NCBI GenBank assembly: GCA_033961575.1
Contig: CM066728.1
Coordinates: 109,262,852 to 109,326,851, forward strand
Length of the DNA stretch: 64,000 nucleotides
Direction: 5' to 3'
Source of the DNA: Aselliscus stoliczkanus
Taxonomy: Eukaryota; Chordata; Mammalia; Chiroptera; Hipposideridae
The position numbers were made by a program, and so were the translations under genes. Shown in pieces: positions 12,666 to 25,365 of the stretch. The notes under the pieces are model-generated. The model was not told where the DNA came from. It made no database searches and was given only the letters and a program-made list of their open reading frames with translations. The first letter of the stretch is position 1; each line of letters starts with the position of its first letter.

Positions 12666-15600
12666 CAGGTGGGGACACCATGGGAGACAGGCATCTGCAC
12701 CCCTGGAGGTGAGCCCTCACCCGCCCCTGGCTCTGCAGGCACCTTGGGCATGGACTTCAGGCTGCCGGACGGTGAGAAACAAGCACTTGTTGTTCTAGCT
12801 GCCCTGTGGCATTCTGTTGTCGCAGCCCAGGCAGACTGCCAATGGTCGGTTTCAGGTCTTGTTCTGGAAGGGACAGTCAGAGGCACCACGTCACGATGCA
12901 TAAAAATGGACAAGGGACTTCTGTGAGGACACTGACGTCAAAGGCTCTACTGCTAGCTGCCTGCTCTGGAAAAGCTGTGCACAGCCACTGCCCTGTGGTG
13001 GGCGGTTCCCGCAATCCACCAACAGCTTAGGTGGATGAACAGACGGATCATTAGTGGGTGACCCTGTGATGGGGTTTGACCAATGGGCCCCGGAACTGTG
13101 GAACTGGACAGCCAGGTCTCCTTAGATGGGATCGCACTCCGCAGCCCGCCTGGCTCATGGGGGAGGTTATGCTGAGGATCCCGTTGAGAGAGCAGATGGC
13201 AAAGCGACCCTGCAGTGAGGGGTGGTGCTTCAGCCCCAGCCCCACTCTCTTCCGGCTGTGGCCTGGGAGACCTGGGCATCTCCCTGAGCCTCAGTTCCCT
13301 GGTCTGTAATGCACCCCTGCTCCTGCCTTGGGTGGTGATGCGTGTGAAACTCTTAGAGCAGAGCTCGGCGCGCAGCAAGCTGGTCTTGTCTCCTAAATGT
13401 GCCATGTGCGCTTTCATGTGCATCACCTCCGGCAGCCTGACCCGTCCTCTCAGAGGCGACTCCTCAGAGAGAGTTCCTGGGCGACCCAGGCGCCTACCCC
13501 ATCCCACCACACCGCTCTGTTTCCTTTCTTAGCATCTGAAAGCTTATTACTTATTTATTCTGTGTATGTTTGTGGCGTGTCTCCCCCAGGAAAACTCCAG
13601 GCTTCGTGAGACGTGACCCTTTTTGGTGTTCCCATTGCTGTGTACGCGGCACCAGCAGTTTATCATCTCCTCGTTCGTGGTTGAAAAATGAGTGAATGAA
13701 CCCAGGAACAAACTTGCTCCGAGACCCTCTGAACCCCTGGCGCTTCCATTCCCCGGGCCTGATGTGATGCCAGGTCCACTTCTCCCTCCTTCCTCCAAAG
13801 CTCTGACATTTAGCCTAACGCTGTGCTGTGCTTCCCTTTCCACCGAGGCTGCAAGAGTGTGAGCCTGAGCTTTATGTTTCTGTCTATGTTAATAACAGGG
13901 GCTTGTACCATTGTTGTCACACTGCTTGTCCACCCCAGGGTCCCATAACTCTAGAGATGACACCAGTGTAGGTGTTCTTGGAATTCCACACCTGCCATAG
14001 GGCAGCGCTGATCTAGAAAGCACAGCCCAGAAGCTGCTGTGGGGATCCCCAGCCCCCAGCAAGGTCACTCTGCGGTGCAGAGAGAGACCCTGACCCTGCC
14101 CTCTGGCCGTCCCAGCTCTGCCTGCCACCCCAGTGCCACTGCTGCCCTACGACACACTCTCGCCTCCAGCGCTGTTCACGCCATCATCCACCCTTTGCTT
14201 CTTCCTCCAGTCTTCTCCCATCCTGCCAACCACCTCTTCCCTGGCTGGCTGAAGGCCCACCTTCTAGAAGAATCTCACAGCCGGCCTTTTCTCCCTCAGG
14301 CAGCACCTTGGCTCCCTCCAGCAGGCCATCAGCCACAGCTTGCTTGCCGCTTACTGACATGTCTGCGAGCCTGCTCTCCCAGCAGGAGTGCAAACCCTAG
14401 AGATCCATGCCCTCCTCACTGGGCCATGCAAGGCACGCCAAGGGCTCCCCAACACGCAGCCAAGCAGGCTTCATGCTGCATGCAGGGGCCCCCTGATAAC
14501 CGGCCCGCCTGCCTGAGAGCTACAGATCACTCACTTCCTCCCCGCGTTCCTGTCTCCTGAATAAGTCCCACCAGCAGGGAGTCAGTCCCTTCTCATGGAG
14601 GCCTCAGCCTGCTCCTGCTACAGCCTCGGGCCTAACGAGCAGTGAGAGAAGCTTCATCCTGCACATTCGAGACATAAATCGCCACTTAAAGGCATATTAA
14701 TCTCGCCCTTCGCTAATGTCTTCCACGTTCCTTTTGTGACCCCACCATTACGTCAGGGGATCGGTGATTTACATTCTGCAGCAGTTGCAAACCTTCTCCT
14801 GACCTCAGTGTAAATCAGGGGACGATGAAACTCCCTTTGGAGATAAAGGGAAATGCAGCCGAAATGCTCTCGCAAGAAAGACCGAATCATGGAAAGCTCC
14901 TGAATTAAACATAACGGAGGAATGATTCTGGCCCCGTTCATTTAGGAGCCAAGTCTTTCCGAAGAAGAAACGAAGGTGCTGCTGTGATTTAAAGAAAATC
15001 GCTTCCTAATTGGCTGTTACTGAGAATAGAAAGGGTCAGGCAAACACACTGATGCCTATTTTACTTCAAGACAATGCTGGCGGCCACCCACAGGGATCTA
15101 AGATTTACCTGCCTCCAGCCCATTTTTTTTACTGTATCTTGAAAAACACATAACAGGAAGTCTTCATTTTTTCTTTATGACTCACACAGTCAAGTTCCCA
15201 CTCTCCGTCTCTCCTCCTCGCTCCCCGTTTCTCTCCCTCAGCCAGGTTACCTTCCATTTTTCATCTCCACTGCCGTCCGCCTCTGCCTCCCCTTTTTCCT
15301 CCCTCTTTCCTTTTTCTGTAGTGAGGACCTGCCACAAAATGTTTGGGTCCCACTGCAAAATGACAGCGTGGAGCTCCTTTTTCGAAAACGTCAAGAATTT
15401 CAAGACAGCCCAGCAGAGAATTCCCCGCGCGTGGGACCCTCTGTGCACCGAGCCCTGGGTGGCTGCCCAGGGCCCACCCCCACCTGCGGCTTCTCCTCCC
15501 AACACCCGAGGTCTCCAACCACTGCGTCCTGTGTCACAGGCTGCCTTCAGCCCCGTCACTCACACAACCTGCTGCTCACCAAGTCCTGGCGCGATAAGAA

Positions 15601-18600
15601 GGCTCTCAGCGGGCTCGACTCCCCGCACGCCCCAGCAGGCTCCACAAGGGCAGACCCAGCCGAACTGCTCCTCAGAGGCGAACACGTCTTTCCCTACCAC
15701 TCACTCTTAAGGATGAAAAAAAGTGCTCATGTCCATGCAACTGTGTCTACGGTTCTTCACGCTTTTAAATATACTCTAGCTTTGCAATATCCAATCCTAT
15801 TACATCTCAATAACATGAAACCATTTGCTGAATGGAGACTGAGAAGTAGGCCTACAGCGATTCTTCTATGATTCTGGATATTTGACCAAAACTTTCACCT
15901 GGAGTTGTGCCCACCCCTCTCTGTTTTTCACCCCCAGTCTGAGAACAAGCTGAATCTCGGTCCCTGCCTGACTCCCTTCCCAGCCCACCCAGAGATCCAA
16001 AGGCCATGTTTTATGGAGGCTGTTCTCTGCGCAGGGCCTTTTCAGTGTCAAAGCTGCCTTGAAGACAAATGTCTTCAGACTCTGTTCCTAGGAAACTGAA
16101 CTTTAAAATTCCAGAGACTGGTATTTCCCCTAAAGTAGATTTGTGCCACCACCACCAGAGATAGAAAGAACCCAAACCCCCAGGTAAGGCCGCCAGGACC
16201 AGTTCCCAGCCCCCTCCCTGCCCTCGGCATGGTGGCCTCTGGCATCTCCCCATCAGTCAGTCAGGCTCGTAGGGGGCAGAAGATGGCAAAGGATCAGGAA
16301 GGGAGGACAGCACAGGGAAGGGGTGGCGCCGGCACCCTCCCAGCGGTCTCCCTCTTGAATAAGCAGGCAGGGCTGACTCAGGACCAGGAGACACGTGGGC
16401 TCTGAGCCTGAAAGCCCCTCCAGCGGAGGCTGGGCACCCTCTGACGATGGCCGCACAGGGGCTCGGGCGGCACGGCCGATCTCCAAGGCGGCCAGCTGCT
16501 TACCACCACCTAAATGGCATCTCCGGCCCCTCCTTTGTATCAAGCTCCCCAGCCCATGTGCCACCTCCCTGGCGAGCCCAGGTTTGTTGCCTCTGATAAA
16601 ACCCAGTGACGTGTATGCCCTGCCCTCCCTCTCCCCTCACGACCCATCCTCCTGTAACAAAACGGCCCCGCAAACCCCAAGAACAGGCAGGTGAATTGCC
16701 ACCAGGGGCCCACATTATCTATTTGTGGGGGAATGACAAATATGTGCTATACTCCTTGAAGGAGCAGTGACTTAGCAAATGTCTTTCTCCATCACAAACA
16801 TTTGCTGACAACAGCCGCTGGCTGGCTGCACGAAGGATCTGGAACCGCCATCTTTAACTAACGAACGACAACAGCAGCCTGCTCAGTCTCCATGCGGGAA
16901 GCTCGCGGTGACTGGGCGGAAAATGGGAAGGAGATTTCATCCCAGCCCAGGCCACCAGCGGCTGTGACACATACTCAGAGACAGACAGGTCTGAGGCACC
17001 GGCCATGGTCACTTGTCCCCTTATTCCATTAGGTCACCAGTCGATGCGGTGCTGGCACTAAAGAATACCCCTGCCCACCTGTCCCAGGTGATCAGGAAAC
17101 AGGTACGTTGGAGGGACACAGTGGGCAGACACCCAGAGCATCAACAGAAGGGAACTGCAGGGGGAGGAAGGCACGGGCTGGGCAACCACGCTCCCTGGAA
17201 GAAGCTTGGCCACGAGCTAAATGTAATGAGAAACTGGCCCTTTAAAATGCTTTGAAAGAATGATCTGATGTTAACATAAAAATATAAGCAGATGTATCAC
17301 TAGTGACAAAAAGAATGAAAACTGTTATACCCAGAGGCAACCCCCCACAGTAGCAGCTGTCCAAAAAGGACCATTAATATGCATGTGGCAGCACCAGGGA
17401 AACGCCTGGCTTCCTTCTTCCGTGGGGAGGAAGCTGCCAGTCCTGGCCAGTTAGCATCTTCACTGTAGCAAGAAGGGTGAGAGCAAGAAACCCAAGGGAC
17501 TGAGGCCTGCGGGGAGGACACACTCCCAGCCTGAGCCTCTTGCTAAGTCTCTCTCTTACAGGATTTTTAGACCGCTGCAGTGTCCTATGCTGTGTGATCT
17601 GCTAACAGATCTGTAAACAAAACGGAGCAATGTTTTCTGCGCAATGGACTCCTGCAACGTGGCAGGGCCTCTGGCATTTCTGCAAGGGCCAACAGCCTTC
17701 TCCTGGGCTGTCTGTTCCAGGTGAGTGACAGCCTTGGCCGAGGGAGGCGGGCTTCCTCCAGAGCTAAGTGCAGGTGTGCTCACTCCCCATTGTCAAAAGA
17801 TTCGGGTCCCTCAAGCTCAGGGCTGCTCCCCTGGAACACAGCCCACTGCTTGCGGGTGTCACCTGGCCCCCTTTACATTGCCTTGTGGGAACTGGGGTTT
17901 GGACGGTGCCAAAGTGCTGATATCCACCCTTGCTACTGCCGTGAAAAATAAGCCATCTGTTTACTTTGTTTGTTTGGTTTGGTTTTGATCCAGGAGTTTC
18001 CAGTCGTCCAGCAGCGTCCATGGTGTTGTGACAAGCTGTTTGGCGTGTAAAGTAGGACAAAAGCTTGGACCACACATCATTCTTGCCACTGGGTTTCGCT
18101 AACTGTGGCTGGCAGCTTTGCAGAATACGCTCTCGGGTGTGTAAATGATATACTGTGAGGTAAGTGATACTTCAGGCAGAGGCCCGCCTTGAAATCTGTT
18201 TTCTCCTCTTTTCTATAAAATCAGAACCAGGCATGTGTCATCCAGAATGAACATGACATTTTGCAGCTCCCCCTGTGGACAGGTGTGCTCATGTGGCCAT
18301 GCCCCGGCCGATGGGGTGTAAGAGCCGCCCGGAGAGAGCTCGGTAAGGCCCTTGGGAGAGCAGGCATGCACGCCAGCCGTTCCTTCACCTCCTCCTCCAC
18401 CCTCGTGCTTGGAACACAGATGCGGGAGCTAACGCTGCCTCGCAGCCCACGAGGATGAGGGCCGAGCTCGGCGGCACGAAGGCAGAAGGCGTCCAGGTCC
18501 TGATGCGGCGAAGTCACGCCTGCCTGGACTCACTCAGAAACAGAGATAAATCTTGTTCAAGCCGCTGTCATTGTACATTCTCTGTTATTAGCAGCTCGAT

Positions 18601-19284
18601 CATCCCTGCCCAGCACAGCGCTTGGTGCCAAAGTGGGGTCCACAAGGAAAAGACCCAAAACACGGGCAATTCGCAGGCCACCAAGGCTGGCCCTGGCCAC
18701 AATAAGGGAATCCGTGTCTCAGGAAGGACCGTCCTGCCTCACCGGCCGCTCTCAGCCCGCACAGGGCCCACCGCAGCCCCACCGCGCGGCTTCTGCTCTC
18801 GCTCCCACAGTCACAGCCACATCCCCGCAGGATCTATTTCACTATCAGCTTTCAGGAGAGCAGCCCCCGGTCTCCTAGTGCTCCTTTAAAAGCACCTGGA
18901 AATAAGCCCGTCTCAAAACACACTGCCATAAGTGTTGGCTTATGCCATGACCCACATGGTGGGACGGCGGCATCCATCACACTTGGATGGGGGAGAGTTA
19001 GGGGAGAAGCATCCCCAGTGCCTCTCAGAATAACCCCAGGGACAACTGAATAAGTGGCCTGTGTCCAAGCCCAGCCACGCACAGAGAAACATGATTGGCC
19101 ACCCCTGCCCAGCACAGCAGTCCTCCCCACAGGGAGTGAAGCACTGAATTCATCACCCAAAGGGAAACCCTGGAATCTAAGAACAAGTGTTAGTCAGGTG
19201 ACGTCACAGCAGTGACATCATAGCGGAGCCCATTTTCTCATCCACCCCCCATCCACATCATATGCCAAACGCAATAAAATCCAG
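12666..19284. other. Long intergenic stretch without a recognised gene
   Basis: About 6.6 kb, GC-rich in places. A possible L2 remnant lies at about 13560-13700. Segments 14690-14945 and 18540-18620 are balanced in composition, have no open frame and look like possible conserved non-coding elements. Many overlapping open frames (for example 12953-13510 minus and 14039-14560 plus) lack domains, start context or splice support. Confidence 0.5.
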
Positions 19285-19360
19285 TCGTTTATTCACTTGT
19301 TCACGTAATTTACTTTTATTGAGCAGCTACTATGTGCCAGACCCTGCTGCTCACAGGGAA
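19285..19360 (+). repeat. L2 fragment
   Basis: tttattcacttgttcacgta followed by tattgagcagctactatgtg and ccagaccctgctg is a clear match to the L2 motif TTGAGCACCTACTATGTGCC. Confidence 0.75.
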
Positions 19361-19656
19361 TGGAAAGCCAAGTGTGACAAGACCCACGCCACGCATGGCT
19401 GCAGTGTCTGGCCAGTGTCAGGTTCCCCAAGGGCAGAAAGTCATGCGTGGGCATCCGGAGATGACGGCTCACATTGAACAAAAGGAGACGCAGGTGGGGC
19501 TGAACCCTGATGTGTTCACGGGAGGGACTTTGGAAAGTCCAGAAAAGTCCAGTGCTGTGACAACCATCCTATAACAACACACAGAACAAGCCCGTTCCTG
19601 TGCTCTGCGGGTCAGACAGGAGGTCCTACGAAATAGTTTAAAAAGTAAACATGACC

Positions 19657-19757
19657 GGGGCCGGCCGAGTGGCGCAGTGGTTAAGCGCTGGCTTGGGAAG
19701 CCAGCGGCCCCGGTTCGGTCCCACATGTGAGGGCCAGTGATGCTGCCCTCAAAAAAA
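19657..19757 (+). repeat. Short tRNA-derived SINE, copy 1 of cluster
   Basis: Begins GGGGCCGGCCGAGTGGCGCA, with ggttaagcgctggcttggga, the B-box-like ggttcggtcccacatgtgag and the end tgccctcaaaaaaac. Near-perfect 10-bp duplication: aaacatgacc at 19647-19656 and aaacatggcc at 19762-19771. Confidence 0.92.
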
Positions 19758-19904
19758 CAGGAAACATGGCCAAGTGTGTCCACTGGCAGCCCACTCAGAA
19801 AATCAAAAATGGCGAGTCTCTGTGTTTATATATTCAGTTTCATGACATTTCCTCTATGAATGGTTTAGGCTGCAAGTAAGAGACTCATACACTCAACCAT
19901 GCTG

Positions 19905-20100
19905 TTTAAAAGCAGAGGTTTATGGTGGCGTCTGGGTTAGGTCGCAGTCAGCTGACAGCACTGTGCCAACAGGCACTTCCTGGTGTTGACAGTGTCGTGT
20001 GGTTATGCAAAATCATACAGATGATGCACAGGAACTTCCCGTACCGTTTTTTGCAATTTCTCGTGAGTCTTAAACTTTTTTCAAAATTAAAAGTATTAAC
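19905..20100 (+). repeat. Old L1 3' end hosting a SINE in its A/T-rich terminus
   Basis: tttatggtggcgtctgggtt and the terminal ttttttcaaaattaaaagta resemble the 3' terminus of L1M-type elements, as also seen at 900-958. The SINE at 20103 is inserted directly in the A-rich end. Confidence 0.6.
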
Positions 20101-20102
20101 AA

Positions 20103-20219
20103 GGGCCGGCCGAGGGGCGCGGTGGTTAAGCGCTGGCTTGGGACACCAGCGGCCCTGGTTCGGTCCCACATATGAGGACCCGTGACACTGCCCTCAAAAA
20201 AACAAACAAACAAATAAAC
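20103..20219 (+). mobile_element. Short tRNA-derived SINE, copy 2, perfect duplication
   Basis: The same consensus as copy 1, ending in (CAAA)n. The perfect 13-bp target duplication aaagtattaacaa lies at 20090-20102 and 20220-20232. Confidence 0.95.
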
Positions 20220-20232
20220 AAAGTATTAACAA

Positions 20233-21361
20233 AAGAAAAGCCAGAGATTTATTTGTGTTCACCGTCAGAAACCCAGAGGCTGCCAGTGCCGATGTGGGGA
20301 TAAATGCTGTTGCTGGCCCGACCCGGCCCTTTCTGTCTTTTTAGTTCTCTGCCCTTTGCCCTGCTCCCTGTGGCCTTATGGGTGCTGCCCAGCGACCGCA
20401 GCTCCATGTCTTAGACACGGAAGCGAGGCCCGGACGGGGAGGGACTGAAGCCGCCAGCCAACAGGCAGCACCTGCCACCACCGTGACAACCAGCCGCCTT
20501 GGAAATGGGTCCTCCAGCCCTAGTCAGTGTGCAGGTGACCCTAATAGTCCTGGCCGATATCGTGACGGAAACGCCGTAAGAGACCCCAAGCCGGAATGAC
20601 CCACTAAGCCACTCTCAAGTTCCTTGCCCACAGAAAGTGAGGATAATATTCAACATTTAAGCCACCACGGATAACTAATAGAAGCCACACAGGCCAGAAC
20701 CAGGTTTTATGCTCACAGCCACTGGCAGAGAGGAACGGGGTCGCACGGCAGGCTTGGTCCAGTCGTGATCCCTCTCATGAACCAGCCTTCCCTGCACTCA
20801 AGGAACTTCGCACGTTACAGATTGGGGCTTTGCTATCAGAGAAGAAGTTGGGGAGGAGAGACAGCATGCTCCTGATAGGCAGAAACTTTACCTCTGACAC
20901 TTATGAATGCTTACTTCAGGGTTAATGATACAGCTTTAGCTACAAGTTCTTACCCAATAAACAAAAGTAATAGAAAGGGAAGTACATCACAAAGTCAGGA
21001 GAAAGGTGACCTTAGATGATGAAACCTGGGGCTTTTACATTACAATTATAAGTACAGCCGTACTCTCTTCCTGGGCTTTTACTCTATCCATGTACCACAG
21101 AAATACATTCCCTTAAATAAAGTTAATGGCATAATATTGGAGTTTCATCCAGCTGACTGAAACTTGGTCCCATCACAACAACATGTCTTGGTGGTGACAG
21201 ATGAACCTGCGTTTTACTATGACTGATTTGGGAACCCAAAAACACTAGTTAAAGGAAAGTCAGTATCTGCAGAGGCACACCAGGCACCCGGGATGACGGG
21301 TCTCACTCCACTCAAGGCATTTGGTGACGTGCATAAAATGAAATGTAAGAACCATTTACCA
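20233..21361. other. Intergenic, nothing recognised
   Basis: No gene signal or clear repeat. Composition is average, and the second half is A/T-rich. Confidence 0.5.
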
Positions 21362-21470
21362 GGGCCGGCCGAGTGGAGCATTGGTTAAGCGCTGGCTTGG
21401 GACGCCAGCGGCCCTGGTTCAGGTCCCACATATGAGGGCCAGTGACACTGCCCCCCCCCCAAAAAAAAAA
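21362..21470 (+). repeat. Short tRNA-derived SINE, copy 3
   Basis: Same head and B-box-like region, ending in a (C)10(A)10 tail. Imperfect duplication: accatttaccagg at 21351-21363 and atcatgtaccagg at 21470-21482. Confidence 0.92.
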
Positions 21471-21927
21471 TCATGTACCAGGATTCCATGAGAATGGAAT
21501 AACATGTGGATTTCAATGAAAAAAATCCTGGCCTGGCAAATAGGCTTTCATTGGACAATCTAGATGACCAAGGCTATATACAATATGGCAGGAGAATGGG
21601 ACAGAATTTACCATCCGCAGCCCTGGACTGAGGATTGCAGTGGGAAGGGGCAGGGCTGAGAGACCCAAAATCTTAGTCCAGTCACATTGGAAGGTGCAGC
21701 CTTGGGAACGCTTCAGAAAAGAAGTGTCACCGCATCAGCAATCAAGAGCCCAAAGTCACAGCCAATGTTAATGAAGAACATACTTCCAGGCACATTTATT
21801 GAAATGCATCGCCCCCTGCCTTCACCGAAGTCTCCATCACACAGAGATGCTCTGAATTCCTCTGCCAGCCACTGGCTCCTTTTTTGTCCTGGCTTTAAAA
21901 ATACACACTATCCAGAAACAGCTCAAT

Positions 21928-22044
21928 GGGCCGGCCGAGTGGTGTGGTGGTTAAGCGCTGGTTTGAGACGCCAGCGGTCCTGGTTCAGGTCCCATATATG
22001 AGGGCCAGTGACACTGCCCTCAAAAAAAAAAAAATATAGAAGTA
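21928..22044 (+). mobile_element. Short tRNA-derived SINE, copy 4, perfect duplication
   Basis: Head gggccggccgagtggtgtgg, tail tgccctc followed by an A tract. The perfect 14-bp duplication cagaaacagctcaa lies at 21913-21926 and 22045-22058. Confidence 0.95.
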
Positions 22045-22058
22045 CAGAAACAGCTCAA

Positions 22059-24889
22059 ATCTCTGAATTTGTTTAAATCATAGCAATAATGTAAGATAGA
22101 ATGAGTGAAAGATTAAAAAAAAATTACACACCAAATGCAGGCCATAGAAATGCACATTTGAGGGCAGAAAATGTAGGTTTAGCTACAAATTCACCCAATA
22201 AATACAGCCTGGATTCATGAACATGTTTTTCAAAAACTCTTTATGAAAAACAAATCTGACTTAAAAAATCAGGCAAATTATTTGATTATGAAAATTATTT
22301 TTCAAAAGCTGATAGATACCATGGCATAATATAAAAAGGCAATTATTTGAAAGGGAAGAAAATAAAAATCAACCCAGAGAGAACAGATTGAATGGTGAAA
22401 GAATCTAAGAATTGTGGTCTGTGTTCACTGCTAATTCTGACCCTTACTCCTCAGAAAAATGAACACTTGGGGGCAAGTTTTCAGAAAAGTCTTTCTGAAC
22501 TGATTTTGCAGGCCTGTTTGTGTTCATTGCAAGCCAGCCAAAAGCAGCCAGGGAGACAGTCACAGAACGACACCCGAGAAGATTTTTCAGGTGGAATGAT
22601 GGCTCACCGGGGCGGCAAGCAGTATGTTTAATAATTACCAATTGCACCCCTGCTGAGCCTATCACAGCTACTAGTTTCAGTGAACATCTCCAGCTCCCAG
22701 AACAAGAGCTTTAACTATGTCTGTAATGCTTTTATCAGCACTAATTAATAGCAGTTCTTGGCTTCAATGATTTAGTCTTAACACGTGAGGACCCTTCACA
22801 AGGCAGGAGAGTCACGGCGCCCTCTGGCAAACCACCCCCAAAGCCGGCCTGACGCCACGCTGAACTCAGCTGAAACCGGCGGGACACTGACCACACTTAC
22901 GAGAGGCCCCGCAATGCAGGACGGTTCACCCTCTGGGCACCGGCTGGGTGACGGCCAGGCCGCCTGGGACCAAGCCAATGCCAACAGTCATTCAAAGGTG
23001 CCCCAGAGGAAAACAAGGGAAACCTCTCCTTATCCCAGAGGAGACGAGTCCGGTCTGCCACTGGGTGTTCTGGGGCCAGAGGTGGCAGGTATTTTGAGAC
23101 CCTACATCTGGAGGAAAGAGCTTGGAGGACCCCTCTGGGCAGGACTAAAGGGTTCTCTAGTGGTCTTAAGACACTCACCAGCTTTCTGAGCCATTTTTAA
23201 AACCATGAACTTAAGTGCTGCCAGTTTTCATTGACCTCTGCTAATGCCGGTGAAGAGAGGCACAGATCCTTCAAAACCAGAGACGCTGGGAGTGTTTGTA
23301 TCTAGCTGGAAAGACAATTCGCATTTACATTTGAATGAGAGCCAATCCCGAGTTCTGATCAACGGTGGCGCAGGCCTGATGAGCGGAGGACCCACCTTTC
23401 ACACGTGGTACTGGCCAGGAGCTGCGTCCCCTCTGAAGTTGGACAGTCCCTGCCAGCCTGCCCTGGGGTGCCCTACGGTCCTGAACACCGTGGGCTGAGT
23501 CGGGGGAAGAGACACACCAGGGGACCACGGAGGCTTGTTTACACAAACAGAGAGGACGTGGCTAACAACATGCTTTTGAGTGGCCCCCGCAACCGCCCAA
23601 CCCCCCAGCCCCAGGAAATGTTCTCATTTCACTCTTTCATGTTTTCCAAAAAGTCCTCCGAGTCTTTGTGTTCGTCAAAATGCACCTTGTGGAGCTGCTG
23701 CCCTGGTGCGTGAACCCCTAGCAGGGGCTCATATCTGAGCAGTAAAGACACGCCTCTCTCCGATGAACTACGGGAGTCAGCAAGCGGGTAAACGCCTGTA
23801 GACATCACGCCTTCGGCCTTCAGCACGTCCCTGGTAGGCTTGGTGGAAAGGCAAGAGCTATTTTCCTAGAGTACAGAGACCCTTGGTTTGCCTGAGTGTA
23901 TTCTTCAAGTTCATAGCCAGAGAGCTCGCTTGTCTGGGGAGCAGCTCAGCCCACCAGTGAGGGTCTTTGCTTTCAGAGGTGGGCACCCAAATCGAATGGC
24001 AATGTCCAGTGGGAGCCCTGCAAGTTCCGTACCAGGTTTAAAGTGAGCCGCTAGGGTGAGCGAATGTCCCCAGGGAGCCCTCCTCACTCACGGGGCAGCT
24101 CCAAGCGGATAGCTGAGGAGCTGTGTGATGCCACAGTGACTCACTGCCTGTCATCTCACTTACCCGGCAGTAGGCCCTATTTCCTGCCCCTGTAGAGAAT
24201 ATTCACATCAAACAGTCCCCCATTAGACACTCAGACCCATCCTCACCCCCATTCTTATCTTCATCACATCCCGGCGGCTCCACCATGAGTGTCACCCAGC
24301 ATCTGCCCTGCCCCCTCCCTGCTCCATGTCACCCTGAGCACACTGAGTGCCCCAGGGTGATTTCCTAATGAGTTTCTTCAGCATCTTGCTTGCTGTGACA
24401 CCCCAGAAAACATTTCCCCATCAGCGGGCCATAGCCACACACCTCCAAGAAGACCAGAATCTTGGGGAGAGCAACCCTCTTCCAGATGTGTCCCTTCTTT
24501 GGGGGCGCTGCCTCAGCATGGGAGGCGTTGGACGCCCTGTGTCTGCTGCGCTTTGACTTCTCGTCACCTCTTAGTAGTCAGTCTCCTGTTGCTCATTAAC
24601 ACGTTTTGTGCTAAACTTTCCCAGTTCGAATTATTGTGTGGCTTTTGTCCCCAGACTACACCCTGCTTGATGCACTAGGTTCAGCACACAGTACTTCTCA
24701 CCAAGTATTGGCTTGAAAGAACGGCTTCACCACATTTGTCCATTGCAACCATCATCACGACAGGTTTGTCAAGACCAGACATGTGCTGTCCTCTGTGTAT
24801 CAAGTATGAAAGGCGACAGCAGTTTCTAGAATTCCCCCATTGGAAGTGCCCCTCGGTGGTCTCACCTGATCCCCTTTGGGCCTGCTATT
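22059..24889. other. Intergenic, no gene; possible conserved element at 22680-22790
   Basis: No coding or RNA gene recognised. The 22680-22790 segment contains tttatcagcactaattaata with a TAATTA homeodomain-type core in a repeat-free setting. Confidence 0.45.
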
Positions 24890-25365
24890 TGTTTGTAATT
24901 ATGGTAAACTATACACAACATACAATTTACCATTACCACCATTTTTAAGTGTACTACAGTGGTGTTAAATATGTTCACATTGTGCAACCCTTCTCCAAAA
25001 CTTTTTCATCTTTCTCACCTAAAACTCTGTCCCCCCGAAACATAACGCCCCATCACCCTCCCTACACCCCCACTTCCTCAGCCCCTGGCACCAGCCATTC
25101 CACGTTCTGTCTCTGGGGACCTCAGGTAAATGGACTGGCTTATTTCACTTACCACAGAGCTTCACTAGTGCCGTAGGATACGTCATAGTTTCCTTTCTTT
25201 TTAAAGTGGAACAACTTTAAAAAGACCACATTTTGTTTGACCACATTTGTAGACCACATTTTGTTTATCCATTCATCTGTCAATGGACACTTGGGTTGCT
25301 TCTACCTTTGGGCTAGTGTGAATAATGCTGCTATGAATATAGGTGTGCAGATATGGGGCTGGTGT
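24890..25365 (-). repeat. Old L1 3' part, reverse orientation
   Basis: Read on the minus strand it gives atctgcacacctatattcat, agcagcattattcacactag, caacccaagtgtccattgac and gatgaatggataaac, the standard L1 ORF2-end/3' text. The plus-strand start (aattatggtaaactatacac) continues into the older L1 3' UTR. Confidence 0.75.

Noticed and set aside
12953..13510. 185-codon minus-strand open frame
   Set aside because: No recognisable domain, dense competing frames in GC-rich sequence, no conservation evidence available.
19657..19757. tRNA-like sequence (A and B box words)
   Set aside because: It is the head of a SINE with an A-rich tail and target duplication, not a tRNA gene.
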